DNA from: Caballeronia arationis
GTDB taxonomy: Bacteria > Pseudomonadota > Gammaproteobacteria > Burkholderiales > Burkholderiaceae
Length of the DNA: 32,072 bases
Assembly (NCBI RefSeq): GCF_001544975.2
Contig: NZ_FCOG02000070.1
Coordinates: forward strand, 1-32,072
Reading direction: 5' to 3'
The translations under genes and the position numbers were made by a program. The first letter of the stretch is position 1; each line of letters begins with the position of its first letter. Below are positions 15,544 to 23,646 of this stretch, piece by piece. The notes beneath the pieces are model-generated. The model was not told where the DNA came from and searched no databases. It worked only from the letters and a program-made list of their open reading frames with translations.

Positions 15544-17901
15544 ATGTCCAGAAATCTGATCAATCTCGTTGTTTTTGTAGTCGGTCTGGCCGCGGTGTGC
15601 TGGATCGGTGCCGGTTACATCGGTTCGAACCTGCTCGCACTGGCCGTCACGATGCTGGTGGGCGTCTGCTATCTCGCGGGCGCGCTCGAACTGCATCGCT
15701 ATCAGGAGGCCACCGCGACCCTGACGCGCGCGGTCGCTGGCCTGTCCGCGCCTCCGCCAAAGCTCGGCACCTGGCTCGAAACATTGCATCCCGGCCTGCG
15801 CAACACGGTCCGCCTGCGCATCGAGGGCGAGCGCGTGGCCTTGCCCGGGCCGTCGCTGACGCCGTATCTGGTCGGTCTGCTCGTGCTGCTCGGCATGCTG
15901 GGCACGCTGCTCGGCATGGTGGCGACGCTGCGGGGCACCGGGCTCGCGCTGCAAAGCGCCACTGACCTGCAGGCGATCCGCGAGTCGCTGTCCGCGCCGG
16001 TCAAGGGGCTGGGCTTCGCGTTCGGCACTTCGATTGCCGGCGTCGCGACATCCGCGATGCTCGGGCTGCTTTCCGCGTTGTGCCGCCGCGAGCGGATCGA
16101 GGCGGCGCACATGCTCGACGTGAAGATCGCGACGACCTTGCGTGTTTACTCGCAAAGCCATCAGCGCGAGGAAAGCTTCAGGCTCCTGCAGCGGCAGGCC
16201 GATCTGATGCCGACGCTGGTCGACCGGCTGCAATCGATGATGGGCGCCATCGAGCAGCAGAGCCTCACGTTGAACGAGCGTCAGATTGCCAGCCAGGAGG
16301 CCTTCCATGGCAGGACCGAAGCGGTGTACACGCGCCTCGCGTCGTCGGTGGAGCAGTCGCTGAGGAGGAGCGTCGCCGAAAGCGCGCGAGCGGCCGGCGC
16401 GGCGCTGCAACCGGTCATGGAAGCCACGATGGCCGGGCTCGCGCGCGAGACGGCCTCGATGCACGACACCGTCACGGAGGCCGTTCAAAAGCATCTCGAT
16501 GGAATGTCGACTGGCTTCGAGTCGACGACCACGACTGTCGCGGACATCTGGAAAGAGGCGCTGGCGGGGCATCAGCGATCGAGCGAGGCGCTCGCCGGCG
16601 ATCTGCGCGCTTCGCTGGATCGATACACGGACACTTTCGAGCAACGCTCGGCCGCTCTGCTTGACGGCGTTTCAACGCGGTTGGAAGCCTCGGCGGGCAG
16701 CGTGTCGGAAGCGTGGAATCTTGCGGTGTCGCGGCAGGAACGCGCCAGTGAGAAGCTGGCGGGCGACAACCAGCAAGCGCTGTCGGCGGCGGCAGCCACC
16801 TTCGAGCAACATTCGGCGTCGCTCTTGCACGGCGTGGGTCAGTCGCATGCAGCGTTGCAGGCCGAACTCGCGTCGCGGGACCAGGAGCGGCTGGCCGTCT
16901 GGGCCGGGACGCTCGGTTCGATGGCCGCGAAGCTGAGCGACGAGTGGCAGCTGGCAAGCGGGGAAACCGCAAGCCGGCAGCAGCAGATCTGCGACGCGCT
17001 CGGGCAGACCGCGCGCGAGATCTCGACCGAGATGAAGGCACACGCGGGCGAGACGATCGCGGAAGTCGACCGGCTGGTGCAGGCGGCGGCGCAAGCGCCC
17101 AAGGCTGCGGCAGACCTCCAGGCGCAACTGGCAGCGCGGGATCAGGAGCGGCTGGCGGCGTGGACCGAGGCGCTCGCTTCGATGGCCACGAAGTTGAGTC
17201 AGGAGTTCCAGCAGACGAGCGCGCTCACGGCGAGCCGGCAACAGGAAATCTGCGACGCGCTCGCGAAAACCGCGCGCGACGTATCGGACGAGACGCGCGC
17301 GCACGCGAGCGACACGATCGCCGAGATCGGGCGGCTCGTGCAGGCTGCGTCGGAAGCGCCGAAGGCCGCGGCGGAAGTCGTCGCGGAACTGCGCCAGAAG
17401 CTCTCCGACAGCATGGTCCGCGACACCGCGATGCTCGAAGAGCGCAGCCGCCTGCTGGCGACGCTCGAAACGCTCCTCGACGCCGTGAACCACGCCTCGA
17501 CCGAGCAGCGCTCGGCCGTCGACGCGCTGGTCTCGACATCGGCGGATCTGCTGGATCGCGTCAGCACTCGCTTCACCGACAAGATCGAAGCCGAAACGGC
17601 CAAGATCGGCGCGGTTTCGGCGCAAGTCACCGGCAGCGCCGTCGAAGTGGCGAGCCTGGGCGAAGCGTTCGGCGCGGCGGTGCAGGCGTTCGGCGAGTCG
17701 AACGACAAGCTGGTGACGCACCTCCAGCGCATCGAAGGAGCGCTCGACAAGTCGCTCGCTCGCAGTGACGAACAGCTCGCCTACTACGTGGCGCAGGCGC
17801 GGGAAGTCATCGACCTGAGCATACTGTCGCAGAAACAGATCGTCGAAGACCTGCAGCAGCTTGCCGGCCGGCGCGCGTCGGCGGGAGCCAAGGCAGCATG
17901 A
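15544..17901 (+). CDS. DUF802 protein: MotA/ExbB/ZorA-like stator with long repeat tail
   Basis: 785 aa. Four membrane helices are visible at about residues 5-25, 28-47, 107-127 and 157-180. The third holds GMLGTLLGMVATLRG, like the ExbB/TolQ LGLFGTVWG motif; the fourth, FGTSIAGVATSAMLGLLSAL, resembles the last pore helix of that family with its conserved Thr/Ser. From about residue 200 to 770 the protein is a long, Ala/Glu/Gln-rich helical tail made of repeats: two of 55 aa (336-445) and two of 87 aa (438-611). This layout, membrane motor domain plus a very long cytoplasmic tail, is that of ZorA in Zorya phage defence. The stop overlaps the next start by 4 nt (ATGA). Probably forms a proton or sodium channel with the next gene product. 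Confidence 0.85.
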   Translation: MSRNLINLVVFVVGLAAVCWIGAGYIGSNLLALAVTMLVGVCYLAGALELHRYQEATATLTRAVAGLSAPPPKLGTWLETLHPGLRNTVRLRIEGERVALPGPSLTPYLVGLLVLLGMLGTLLGMVATLRGTGLALQSATDLQAIRESLSAPVKGLGFAFGTSIAGVATSAMLGLLSALCRRERIEAAHMLDVKIATTLRVYSQSHQREESFRLLQRQADLMPTLVDRLQSMMGAIEQQSLTLNERQIASQEAFHGRTEAVYTRLASSVEQSLRRSVAESARAAGAALQPVMEATMAGLARETASMHDTVTEAVQKHLDGMSTGFESTTTTVADIWKEALAGHQRSSEALAGDLRASLDRYTDTFEQRSAALLDGVSTRLEASAGSVSEAWNLAVSRQERASEKLAGDNQQALSAAAATFEQHSASLLHGVGQSHAALQAELASRDQERLAVWAGTLGSMAAKLSDEWQLASGETASRQQQICDALGQTAREISTEMKAHAGETIAEVDRLVQAAAQAPKAAADLQAQLAARDQERLAAWTEALASMATKLSQEFQQTSALTASRQQEICDALAKTARDVSDETRAHASDTIAEIGRLVQAASEAPKAAAEVVAELRQKLSDSMVRDTAMLEERSRLLATLETLLDAVNHASTEQRSAVDALVSTSADLLDRVSTRFTDKIEAETAKIGAVSAQVTGSAVEVASLGEAFGAAVQAFGESNDKLVTHLQRIEGALDKSLARSDEQLAYYVAQAREVIDLSILSQKQIVEDLQQLAGRRASAGAKAA
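16549..16878 (+). repeat. Two 55-residue repeats in the DUF802 tail
   Basis: Residues 336-390 and 391-445 align without gaps: W...RSSEALAGD...TFEQRSAALLDGV against W...RASEKLAGD...TFEQHSASLLHGV. Each begins with a Trp exactly 55 residues from the other. They precede the 87-residue pair and overlap its first residues. Confidence 0.7.
16855..17376 (+). repeat. Two tandem 87-residue (261-bp) repeats in the DUF802 tail
   Basis: Residues 438-524 and 525-611 align end to end. Matching blocks are ARDQERLAAW / SRDQERLAVW, TASRQQEICDAL / TASRQQQICDAL, GETIAEVDRLVQAA / SDTIAEIGRLVQAA and APKAAA at both ends. A partial third copy seems to begin at residue 612 (VVAELRQKL). Repeat-to-repeat identity is high, so length variation by recombination is possible. 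Confidence 0.85.
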
Positions 17902-18545
17902 CCGAGGATATCGACGGCGGCGTAGAGCCCACGACACCGATCTGGGCCGCTTTCGGCGACCTGATGTCGGTGCTGATCGGCGCTTTCGTGCTGATTCTGG
18001 TCGGTGTGATCGGGGTGCAGCTGGAGCTTTCGACCCGGCTGGAGCAGGAGGTCAAGCAACGCCAGATGGAAACCCAGCGCCGCAAGACGCTGGAACAGGC
18101 GCTCGCCGGGCCGCTGGCGGCGGGGCGGGTGACGCTCGTCAACGGGCGCATCGGGATCAGCGGCAGCGTGCTGTTCGCGCTCAACTCCGATCAGTTGCGG
18201 CCCGAAGGGCGCGAGATCCTGAAAAGCCTGGCCGGGCCGCTGTCCGTGTATCTGCGCTCCCATGACGAAATCCTGATGGTCAGCGGCTTCACCGACGACC
18301 GGCAGGTCCGCGACGGCAACAAGCGTTTCGCCGACAACTGGGAGCTTTCCGCCGAGCGCGCGCTGACGGTGACGCGGGCGTTGATCGCGGAGGGCATGCC
18401 GTCGTCGTCGGTCTTCGCGGCGGCGTTCGGTTCCGAGCAGCCGGTAAGCTCGAACGCCGACGACGGCGGACGCGCGAAAAACCGCCGGGTGGAAATCGCA
18501 CCGATCCCACGGCCTTCGAACACAACGGTGAAAGCGCGTGACTAG
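17898..18545 (+). CDS. MotB/ZorB-like protein: one membrane helix plus OmpA domain
   Basis: 215 aa. A short cytoplasmic N-terminus is followed by one membrane helix, FGDLMSVLIGAFVLILVGVI (residues 19-38). Asp21 at its start corresponds to the ion-carrying Asp of MotB and ExbD-like proteins. A helical stretch (residues 42-70) leads to an OmpA-type peptidoglycan-binding domain (about 80-201) with VLFALNSDQL, SGFTDD (131-134 includes the acidic pair), NWELSAERALTVTRALI and NRRVEI (195-200, with the Arg that contacts peptidoglycan). The protein would anchor to the cell wall and line the ion path with the DUF802 protein. Its start overlaps the upstream stop by 4 nt and its stop overlaps the next start by 8 nt. 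Confidence 0.9.
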   Translation: MTEDIDGGVEPTTPIWAAFGDLMSVLIGAFVLILVGVIGVQLELSTRLEQEVKQRQMETQRRKTLEQALAGPLAAGRVTLVNGRIGISGSVLFALNSDQLRPEGREILKSLAGPLSVYLRSHDEILMVSGFTDDRQVRDGNKRFADNWELSAERALTVTRALIAEGMPSSSVFAAAFGSEQPVSSNADDGGRAKNRRVEIAPIPRPSNTTVKARD

Positions 18546-19155
18546 CGGCGAAACCCGCGCCCGGACGATGCTCGACGCGTGGCGCGAGCGGGGCGCCGAT
18601 CGGCTGGATCCCGTCCGCTTTCATTTCATCGAGGCGCTGGACCGGCGGGCGTCCGCTCAGAGCGGCGAGGCGCGGCGTGTCCTCGACGAGCGGCTTTCCG
18701 GCCTGCTGGAAGCCTACGCCGCCGATGTGTTAACGGCCGAGGCGGCCGAGGCGAGAGCTTTTGACGGCGGCGGCGCGAAACCGTCGCGTGGACCGCTGGG
18801 CGATTTGCTGGACCACATCGCAAGCGAGGCGCCGGCCGCTGGCCGCGCCTCTTATCCCGAACTGGAACTGCTCGAATACTTCCGGCAAACCTGGTCCAGC
18901 GTCAGCGCCGACAAGCAGGTGCGCCAGTCGCTGGAACGGGTGCCCGGGAATGCAGGACCGCTCAACTCCAGCAGCCTCGTGCACCGGTCGCTCGCGTTGA
19001 TGAGCGAGCTTTCGCCGGGCTATCTCCAGCAGTTTTTGTCCTACGTCGACGCGTTGTCGTGGATGGAGCAACTGAACGGCGCAGGTGCCCCGGCGGCGAA
19101 GGACGCGCCTCGCGCCGCGAGCACCCGGAAGAACGCGCGGGCAAAGCCGCGCTGA
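18538..19155 (+). CDS. DUF2894 family protein, last gene of the motor operon
   Basis: 205 aa from GTG 18538, overlapping the upstream gene by 8 nt. No membrane helix or signal peptide is seen. The N-terminus has ARTMLDAWRERGADRLDPVR and FHFIEALDRRA, typical of DUF2894, followed by helical segments (RRVLDERLSGLLEAYAADVL), a central YPELELLEYFRQTWSSVSAD, SPGYLQQFLSYVDALSWMEQ and a basic Ala/Lys/Arg tail. Function unknown. It is a cytoplasmic protein and is the best candidate, with DUF3348, for an effector or adaptor of the motor. The convergent dehydroquinase-like gene ends only 12 nt away. Confidence 0.85.
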   Translation: MTSGETRARTMLDAWRERGADRLDPVRFHFIEALDRRASAQSGEARRVLDERLSGLLEAYAADVLTAEAAEARAFDGGGAKPSRGPLGDLLDHIASEAPAAGRASYPELELLEYFRQTWSSVSADKQVRQSLERVPGNAGPLNSSSLVHRSLALMSELSPGYLQQFLSYVDALSWMEQLNGAGAPAAKDAPRAASTRKNARAKPR

Positions 19156-19167
19156 AAGCCTCGCCGC

Positions 19168-19626
19168 TCAGCCGGCAAACGGCGAGTTCTTCCTGAGCGC
19201 CGTCGCCATCGCCTGCATGGCGACGAGATAGCCGTCGACGCCCAGTCCGCAGATCACCGCCATCGCCGCCTTCGACACCAGCGAGTGCCGGTACGTCTCG
19301 TCGCGCTTGTGAATGTTGGTGATGTGCAACTCGATCAGCGGTTTCTGCACGAGCTTGACCGCATCGAGCACCGGCACTGACGCGAACGAAAAGCCCGCCG
19401 GATTGATGATCACGCCGGCGTCGCGTTCGAACGCTTCCTGAAGCCAGTCGACCATCGTCGCTTCGCTGTTGGTCTGCCGGAATTCGCACGCGAGTTCCAG
19501 CCGGCTTGCGAGCGCCTCGACTTCCTGCTGTACGCGCGGGAGCGTCGTGGTGCCGTAGAGATGCGGTTCGCGCTTGCCGAGCATGTTCAGGTTCGAGCCG
19601 TTCAACACAAATACAAGTTCATTCAT
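19168..19626 (-). CDS. Type II 3-dehydroquinate dehydratase-like protein, atypical active site
   Basis: 152 aa, normal type II length. Against the well-known Mycobacterium tuberculosis enzyme, these parts are kept: NGSNLNMLG (Asn12), KREPHLYG (Arg19, Tyr24 nucleating base), INPAG (Asn75) and ELHITN (His101). But the THTS segment with His81 is changed to FSFAS, so His81 becomes Phe, and the Arg112 position in the lid region is Tyr (KRDETYRHS). Those residues hold the ring hydroxyl and carboxylate of dehydroquinate. The enzyme probably acts on another hydroxy acid or is catabolic rather than biosynthetic. ATG 19626 is preferred; an in-frame GTG at 19638 has no better ribosome site. It follows the carrier gene by 36 nt. 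Confidence 0.85.
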   Translation of the reverse strand: MNELVFVLNGSNLNMLGKREPHLYGTTTLPRVQQEVEALASRLELACEFRQTNSEATMVDWLQEAFERDAGVIINPAGFSFASVPVLDAVKLVQKPLIELHITNIHKRDETYRHSLVSKAAMAVICGLGVDGYLVAMQAMATALRKNSPFAG

Positions 19627-19662
19627 TGCAGTGCTCACTTTAAGAGGATCTTTTGCGCGGAC

Positions 19663-21030
19663 TTAATGGCTATTGCTCATGCTCGCGGGTGCGTAGTCGT
19701 CGTCGCCGACGATCTGCGCCGCCGAATCCGTCCGGTTCAAATCGATGCCGAGCGTTTCGGGCGCGGTCAGGATCGCGATCAGCGAGATCACGTTGAACGC
19801 GACGCACACGGCCACGACACCCCACGGCGATCCGTTGCACAGCGCGAAGAGCCACACGGCGAGCACCGGCATCGGGCCGCCCGCGACGAGATTCGCGCCG
19901 GTGTAGGCGAGCGCCGAGCCGGAGTAGCGCACGTTGGTCGGAAAGGCTTCCGCGAACGCGACCGGCTGAATGCCGCTCTGGAACTGCGTGAAGCCGAGGA
20001 AGAAGCCCATCGCGGCGAGCATCGGCAGGAAGCTCTTCGTATCGAGAATCTGGAAGTAGAAGAAAAGCATGACGAGCGTCGCGGTCGAACCGATTGCGAG
20101 CGCTTTCCGGCGGCCGATCTTGTCGCTCAGCATGCCGCCCGCAAGCGCACCGGCGATCGCGCATACATTCGCGCCCATCAGGAGCAGGAAGCCCGTCTGC
20201 TTCGGCACGGCGAGCGTCTTCGTGATGTAGCTCAGCGAAAACACCACGATCAGATAGAAGATCGCGGCCGGTCCGCAGAAGAACAGCATCCAGCGCAGCA
20301 CGGTGCGCCAGTGCAGACGAAGCGCGTCGCGCAGCGGGCTCGCGACCTTCACGACCTGCGTCTTGCGAAGCTCGACGAACGCGGGCGTCTCGCTGACCTT
20401 CAGCCGGATATACACGCCGACCACAATCAGCACGAAGCTCAGCAGGAACGGAATGCGCCAGCCGTAGGAATCGAACGCTTCGGCCGACATCGTAGAGGAC
20501 AGCAGCAATAGCGCGCCGTTCGCCATGATCTGGCTCAGCGGCGAGCACAGCCCGAGCAGGCCCGAATACTTGCCGCGGCGGTCGGGGCTCGCGTGTTCGA
20601 TCGCCATCAGTTGCGCGCCCGTCGATTCGCCGCCGAGCGCGAAGCCCTGAAGAATCCGCAGGACCACGAGCAGCACCGGCGCCCACAGGCCGATGCTCGC
20701 GTAGGTCGGCAGAATGCCCATCAGCATCGACGAGAGGCCCATTATCGAGACCGTGCCGAGCATCAGGTTGCGCCGGCCGAGCTTGTCGCCGAGATGCCCG
20801 CAGATGATTGCGCCGAGCGGCCGCGCCGCGAGCCCGACGCCGAACGTCGCGAGCGACGCAAGCAGCGCGGTCGTCGGGTCCATTGCGGGGAAGAAAAGCT
20901 TCGGCAAAACCGTGGCGGCGAGTGCGCCGTAAAGCGTGAAATCGAACCATTCGAGTGCCGTGCCGACCGCCGCGGCGGTCACGGCGCGCGTACGCATCGC
21001 TGCGTGGGCGTCTGCTGTGTCGTGAGTCAT
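19663..21030 (-). CDS. MFS transporter, metabolite:H+ symporter (MHS) family
   Basis: 455 aa, 12 predicted helices. The MHS signature at the first helix, GTALEWFDFTLYGALAA, is clear, followed by ICGHLGDKLGRRNLMLG, GFALGGESTGAQLMAIEHA (helix 4-5) and GGMLSDKIGRRKALAIG in the second half. Relatives import shikimate, alpha-ketoglutarate, citrate, proline or betaine. With a dehydroquinase-like gene downstream and a divergent IclR regulator, uptake of a cyclic or hydroxy-dicarboxylic acid is likely. ATG 21030 has AGGAGA 5-6 nt upstream. Confidence 0.92.
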   Translation of the reverse strand: MTHDTADAHAAMRTRAVTAAAVGTALEWFDFTLYGALAATVLPKLFFPAMDPTTALLASLATFGVGLAARPLGAIICGHLGDKLGRRNLMLGTVSIMGLSSMLMGILPTYASIGLWAPVLLVVLRILQGFALGGESTGAQLMAIEHASPDRRGKYSGLLGLCSPLSQIMANGALLLLSSTMSAEAFDSYGWRIPFLLSFVLIVVGVYIRLKVSETPAFVELRKTQVVKVASPLRDALRLHWRTVLRWMLFFCGPAAIFYLIVVFSLSYITKTLAVPKQTGFLLLMGANVCAIAGALAGGMLSDKIGRRKALAIGSTATLVMLFFYFQILDTKSFLPMLAAMGFFLGFTQFQSGIQPVAFAEAFPTNVRYSGSALAYTGANLVAGGPMPVLAVWLFALCNGSPWGVVAVCVAFNVISLIAILTAPETLGIDLNRTDSAAQIVGDDDYAPASMSNSH

Positions 21031-21116
21031 GTTGTCTCCTCTCCTTGAGCCATGTCGTCGGTGCGCATGTGTTTTTGCACCGTGTGGCAAGACTATCACC
21101 GGTGCCTGGGATGACG

Positions 21117-21129
21117 TTCCAGGGTGGAA
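21117..21129. promoter_or_regulatory. TTCCA-N3-TGGAA inverted repeat, candidate IclR operator
   Basis: TTCCAGGGTGGAA lies in the 155-bp region between the divergent MHS carrier and IclR genes. It overlaps a possible minus-strand -35 box (TGGAAC, with GATAGT 18 bp on). IclR-family proteins bind short inverted repeats of this kind, often built of TGGAA/TTCCA arms. Confidence 0.45.
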
Positions 21130-21185
21130 TTTCATCTCATAATGTGCAAACATAAGCGCCCGGAAAGACTGATGGAGACGAAAAA

Positions 21186-21968
21186 ATGCCCGGCGTCACC
21201 GAGCGCACGCTCGCCGTTCTCGAATATCTCGCGACACAGATGGAAGGCACACCGCTCGCGCTCATTTCCGCCGAGCTGGATATTCCGCGCAGCGCGTGTC
21301 ATCGGCTGCTGGTCGATCTCAAGCAATGCGGCTACGTCCGGCAATTGCGCGAGCACGGCGACTATGTGCTCACGACCAAGCTAGTCGGGTTGGGTCTCGG
21401 CTTTCTCGCGACATCCGGCATCGTCGATATCGCTCAGACGATGCTGGACCGGCTCGCGGAGAAATCGGGGGAACTGGTGCGGCTGGCGATCGTCGATGGC
21501 GACCGCATTACGTGGGTTGCGAAGGCGCAGGGCGCGCTGAAGGGGCTGCGCTACGACCCCGACATGGGCATGGACACGATTCTTTCGTGCAGCGCGACAG
21601 GCCACGCGTGGATGATGACGATGTCCGACGAACGCGCGCTCGAACTCGTGTCGCGACAGGGCTTCGGACAGCCGAAACAGTACGGGCCGAAGGCGCCTAC
21701 GACGGTGCAGGGCTTGCTCGAATTCATCCACGCGGCGAGGCAGCGCGGCTATGCGACCATCAACCAGGTCTTCGCGCCGGGCATGACCGCGATGGCGGCG
21801 CCCGTGCAGCGGCGCGGCTATCCGGCGATCGGCGTGATCAGCATCGCGGGGCCGCTCGTGCGGCTCGACGAGAAGCGCATGGAAAGCCTCGGACCGACGC
21901 TCCTGGCGGCGGCGTTGGAACTGGCCGCGGCGAGTCTCGCGTCGCCGCTATTCAACGGAAGTCGTTAA
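21186..21968 (+). CDS. IclR family transcriptional regulator
   Basis: 260 aa. N-terminal winged helix: VTERTLAVLEYLATQ, LALISAELDIPRSACHRLL, LKQCGYVRQL. The C-terminal GAF-like effector domain spans about residues 75-255, with SATGHAWMMTM and GYATINQVFAPGMTAMAAPV, and ends in AIGVISIAGPLVRL. ATG 21186 follows GGAGACGAAAAA. It is divergent from the MHS carrier and dehydroquinase-like genes, so it probably regulates them. Its 3' end overlaps the convergent LysR gene by 21 bp. Confidence 0.93.
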   Translation: MPGVTERTLAVLEYLATQMEGTPLALISAELDIPRSACHRLLVDLKQCGYVRQLREHGDYVLTTKLVGLGLGFLATSGIVDIAQTMLDRLAEKSGELVRLAIVDGDRITWVAKAQGALKGLRYDPDMGMDTILSCSATGHAWMMTMSDERALELVSRQGFGQPKQYGPKAPTTVQGLLEFIHAARQRGYATINQVFAPGMTAMAAPVQRRGYPAIGVISIAGPLVRLDEKRMESLGPTLLAAALELAAASLASPLFNGSR

Positions 21969-22808
21969 CTCCGAGCGCAGGAAGTCGACCAGCGCCATCT
22001 GCAGCGCATTGAGCACGCCGCCCGAGCTCACGAGCGCGAGTTCCATCGGCGGAAGTGGCGGCAATCCGGTGCACACATGATGCTCGGGCAGCACCGCGGT
22101 CGTCGGAAGCACGGAAATCCCCAGTCCCGACGACACCGCCGCCTGAATCCCGGTAAGACTCTGGCTTCCGAACGCGATGCGCCAGCGCCGCTGCGCCTTG
22201 TCGAGGCTGCGAATCGCGCGTTGCCGATACACGCAGCCTTGTGGAAACAGCGCCAGCGGGACGGGTTCGTCCGCCGGTTCGTCCGGCAGTTCGACATTTG
22301 CGCCCCGCACCCAGACGAGCGTTTCCGGCCAGGACGCGAGACACTCGCCGCTGCCCGGCTCGCGTTTGACCAGTGCGATCTCGATCTCGCCGCCTGCGAG
22401 CTTGCGCTGCAGATCGACGCTCATTCCGGCGACCGTCTCCAGCCGCACGCCGGGCTTCGCCTTGACGAAGCCCGACAGCATCGCCGACATGCGCCGCGCG
22501 TCGAAATCCTCCGGCACACCGATGCGGACCGGCGTCAGTTTGACGTCGCTCGCGAGCGCGTCCTGCGCTTCCTGCGACAGCGCCAGAAGCCGCCGCGCGT
22601 AGTGCGCGAGCATCTCGCCGTGCTCGGTCGCCGTCACCTGGTTGCCGGTGCGGTCGCGCAGGAGGAGCGTGCGCCCAACCGACTCTTCGAGCTTGCGCAC
22701 CTGCTGGCTGACCGTTGACTGCGTGCGGTGTACGCGCTCGCCCGCGCGCGTGAAGCTGCCTTCGTCGACGACGCAGATCAGCGTGTTCAGGAGTTCGAGA
22801 TCCAGCAT
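21948..22808 (-). CDS. LysR family transcriptional regulator
   Basis: 286 aa. N-terminal helix-turn-helix LNTLICVVDEGSFTRAGERV, HRTQSTVSQQVRKLEESVGR, TLLLRDRTGNQVTATEHGEM; effector domain from about residue 90 with VRIGVPEDFDARR and SQSLTGIQAAVSSGLGISVL. It is divergent from the HAD/aldolase pair, which is its expected target. The stop codon lies inside the 3' end of the convergent iclR gene. ATG 22808 is the natural start at the beginning of the DNA-binding domain. Confidence 0.93.
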   Translation of the reverse strand: MLDLELLNTLICVVDEGSFTRAGERVHRTQSTVSQQVRKLEESVGRTLLLRDRTGNQVTATEHGEMLAHYARRLLALSQEAQDALASDVKLTPVRIGVPEDFDARRMSAMLSGFVKAKPGVRLETVAGMSVDLQRKLAGGEIEIALVKREPGSGECLASWPETLVWVRGANVELPDEPADEPVPLALFPQGCVYRQRAIRSLDKAQRRWRIAFGSQSLTGIQAAVSSGLGISVLPTTAVLPEHHVCTGLPPLPPMELALVSSGGVLNALQMALVDFLRSELTTSVE

Positions 22809-22834
22809 GGTCGGCTCGCTTCGTTATTTATGTT

Positions 22835-22848
22835 TCAACTGACGTTGA
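22835..22848. promoter_or_regulatory. TCAAC-N4-GTTGA inverted repeat, candidate LysR site
   Basis: TCAACTGACGTTGA has 5-bp arms and a 4-bp centre. It sits 27 nt from the LysR start inside the AT-rich divergent region (22809-22923) shared with the HAD gene, the place where LysR proteins normally bind and repress their own gene. Confidence 0.5.
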
Positions 22849-22923
22849 GAGTTTAATTTAATTTTCAAATGCGGTCCAACTTCCGTAGTCTGTGGGTACA
22901 CGAAAACCCTCACGGAGTACGTC

Positions 22924-23628
22924 ATGTCTCTACACAACACGAGCCGCCCGCTGTGGCTCACATTCGATTGCTACGGAACGCTGATCCAGTGGGATGAAGG
23001 TTTGCAGTCTGCGGTACGCGACATACTGCGCACGAAGCGTGGCCACGATGTCGACCCGGCGCGGCTAATCGAGGTCTACGACCGTCACGAGCATGCGTTG
23101 GAGCAAACGCCGCCTCATCGTTCGTTCCGCCAAGTTGCGGGCGACGGACTGCGCCTCGCGATGGAGGAACTCGGCCTGGCGGGAAGCGAGGACGACGGCG
23201 GCGTGCTCACCAGCCGCATTTCCGCGATGCCGCCGTTTCCCGAGGTGGTCGATACGTTGCGCCGGCTGAAGGAAGACGGCTATCGTCTGTGCATCGTGTC
23301 CAATACCGACGACGACGTCATCGCGGGCAATGTCGCGCAACTCGGCGGCTTCATCGACCGCGTGATCACCGCACAACAGGCGGGCGCGTACAAGCCGGCG
23401 CGAAAATTGTTCGATTACGCTCACGAGCAACTCGGCGTGACGAAGAACGACGTCGTGCATATCTGCGCGAGTCCGCATCTGGATCATGCGGCGGCGCGCG
23501 ATATCGGCTTTCGTTGCGTGTGGATCGATCGCAGCACGGGACGCACGCTGCTGCCTGACTACACGCCGGACGCGACGCTCGCAACACTCGACCAGGTGCC
23601 GGCGCTGTTCACATCGCTCGGCTGGTAA
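22924..23628 (+). CDS. Haloacid dehalogenase type II (HAD superfamily hydrolase)
   Basis: 234 aa. Motif I is LTFDCYGTLIQWD with Asp15 as nucleophile; motif II is CIVSNTDDDV; the motif III Lys is in AYKPARKLFDYA; motif IV is replaced by the L-2-haloacid dehalogenase-like stretch ICASPHLDHAAARDIG. The last motif lacks the Asn of classical SxNxxD dehalogenases (SPHLD here), so a phosphatase or phosphonatase role is also open. A helical cap domain lies at residues 18-95. It is the first gene of a pair; the aldolase gene starts 18 nt after it. Confidence 0.9.
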   Translation: MSLHNTSRPLWLTFDCYGTLIQWDEGLQSAVRDILRTKRGHDVDPARLIEVYDRHEHALEQTPPHRSFRQVAGDGLRLAMEELGLAGSEDDGGVLTSRISAMPPFPEVVDTLRRLKEDGYRLCIVSNTDDDVIAGNVAQLGGFIDRVITAQQAGAYKPARKLFDYAHEQLGVTKNDVVHICASPHLDHAAARDIGFRCVWIDRSTGRTLLPDYTPDATLATLDQVPALFTSLGW

Positions 23629-23646
23629 TTTTCAGGAACCACGATC

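Noticed and set aside
14034..15563. Long minus-strand frame opposite H-NS and DUF3348 genes
   Set aside because: Shadow of recognised plus-strand genes; composition is dominated by Arg, Ala and Gly with no conserved element.
15388..16644. Minus-strand frame of 418 codons inside the DUF802 gene
   Set aside because: Fully opposite a clear membrane-protein gene and without any domain signal.
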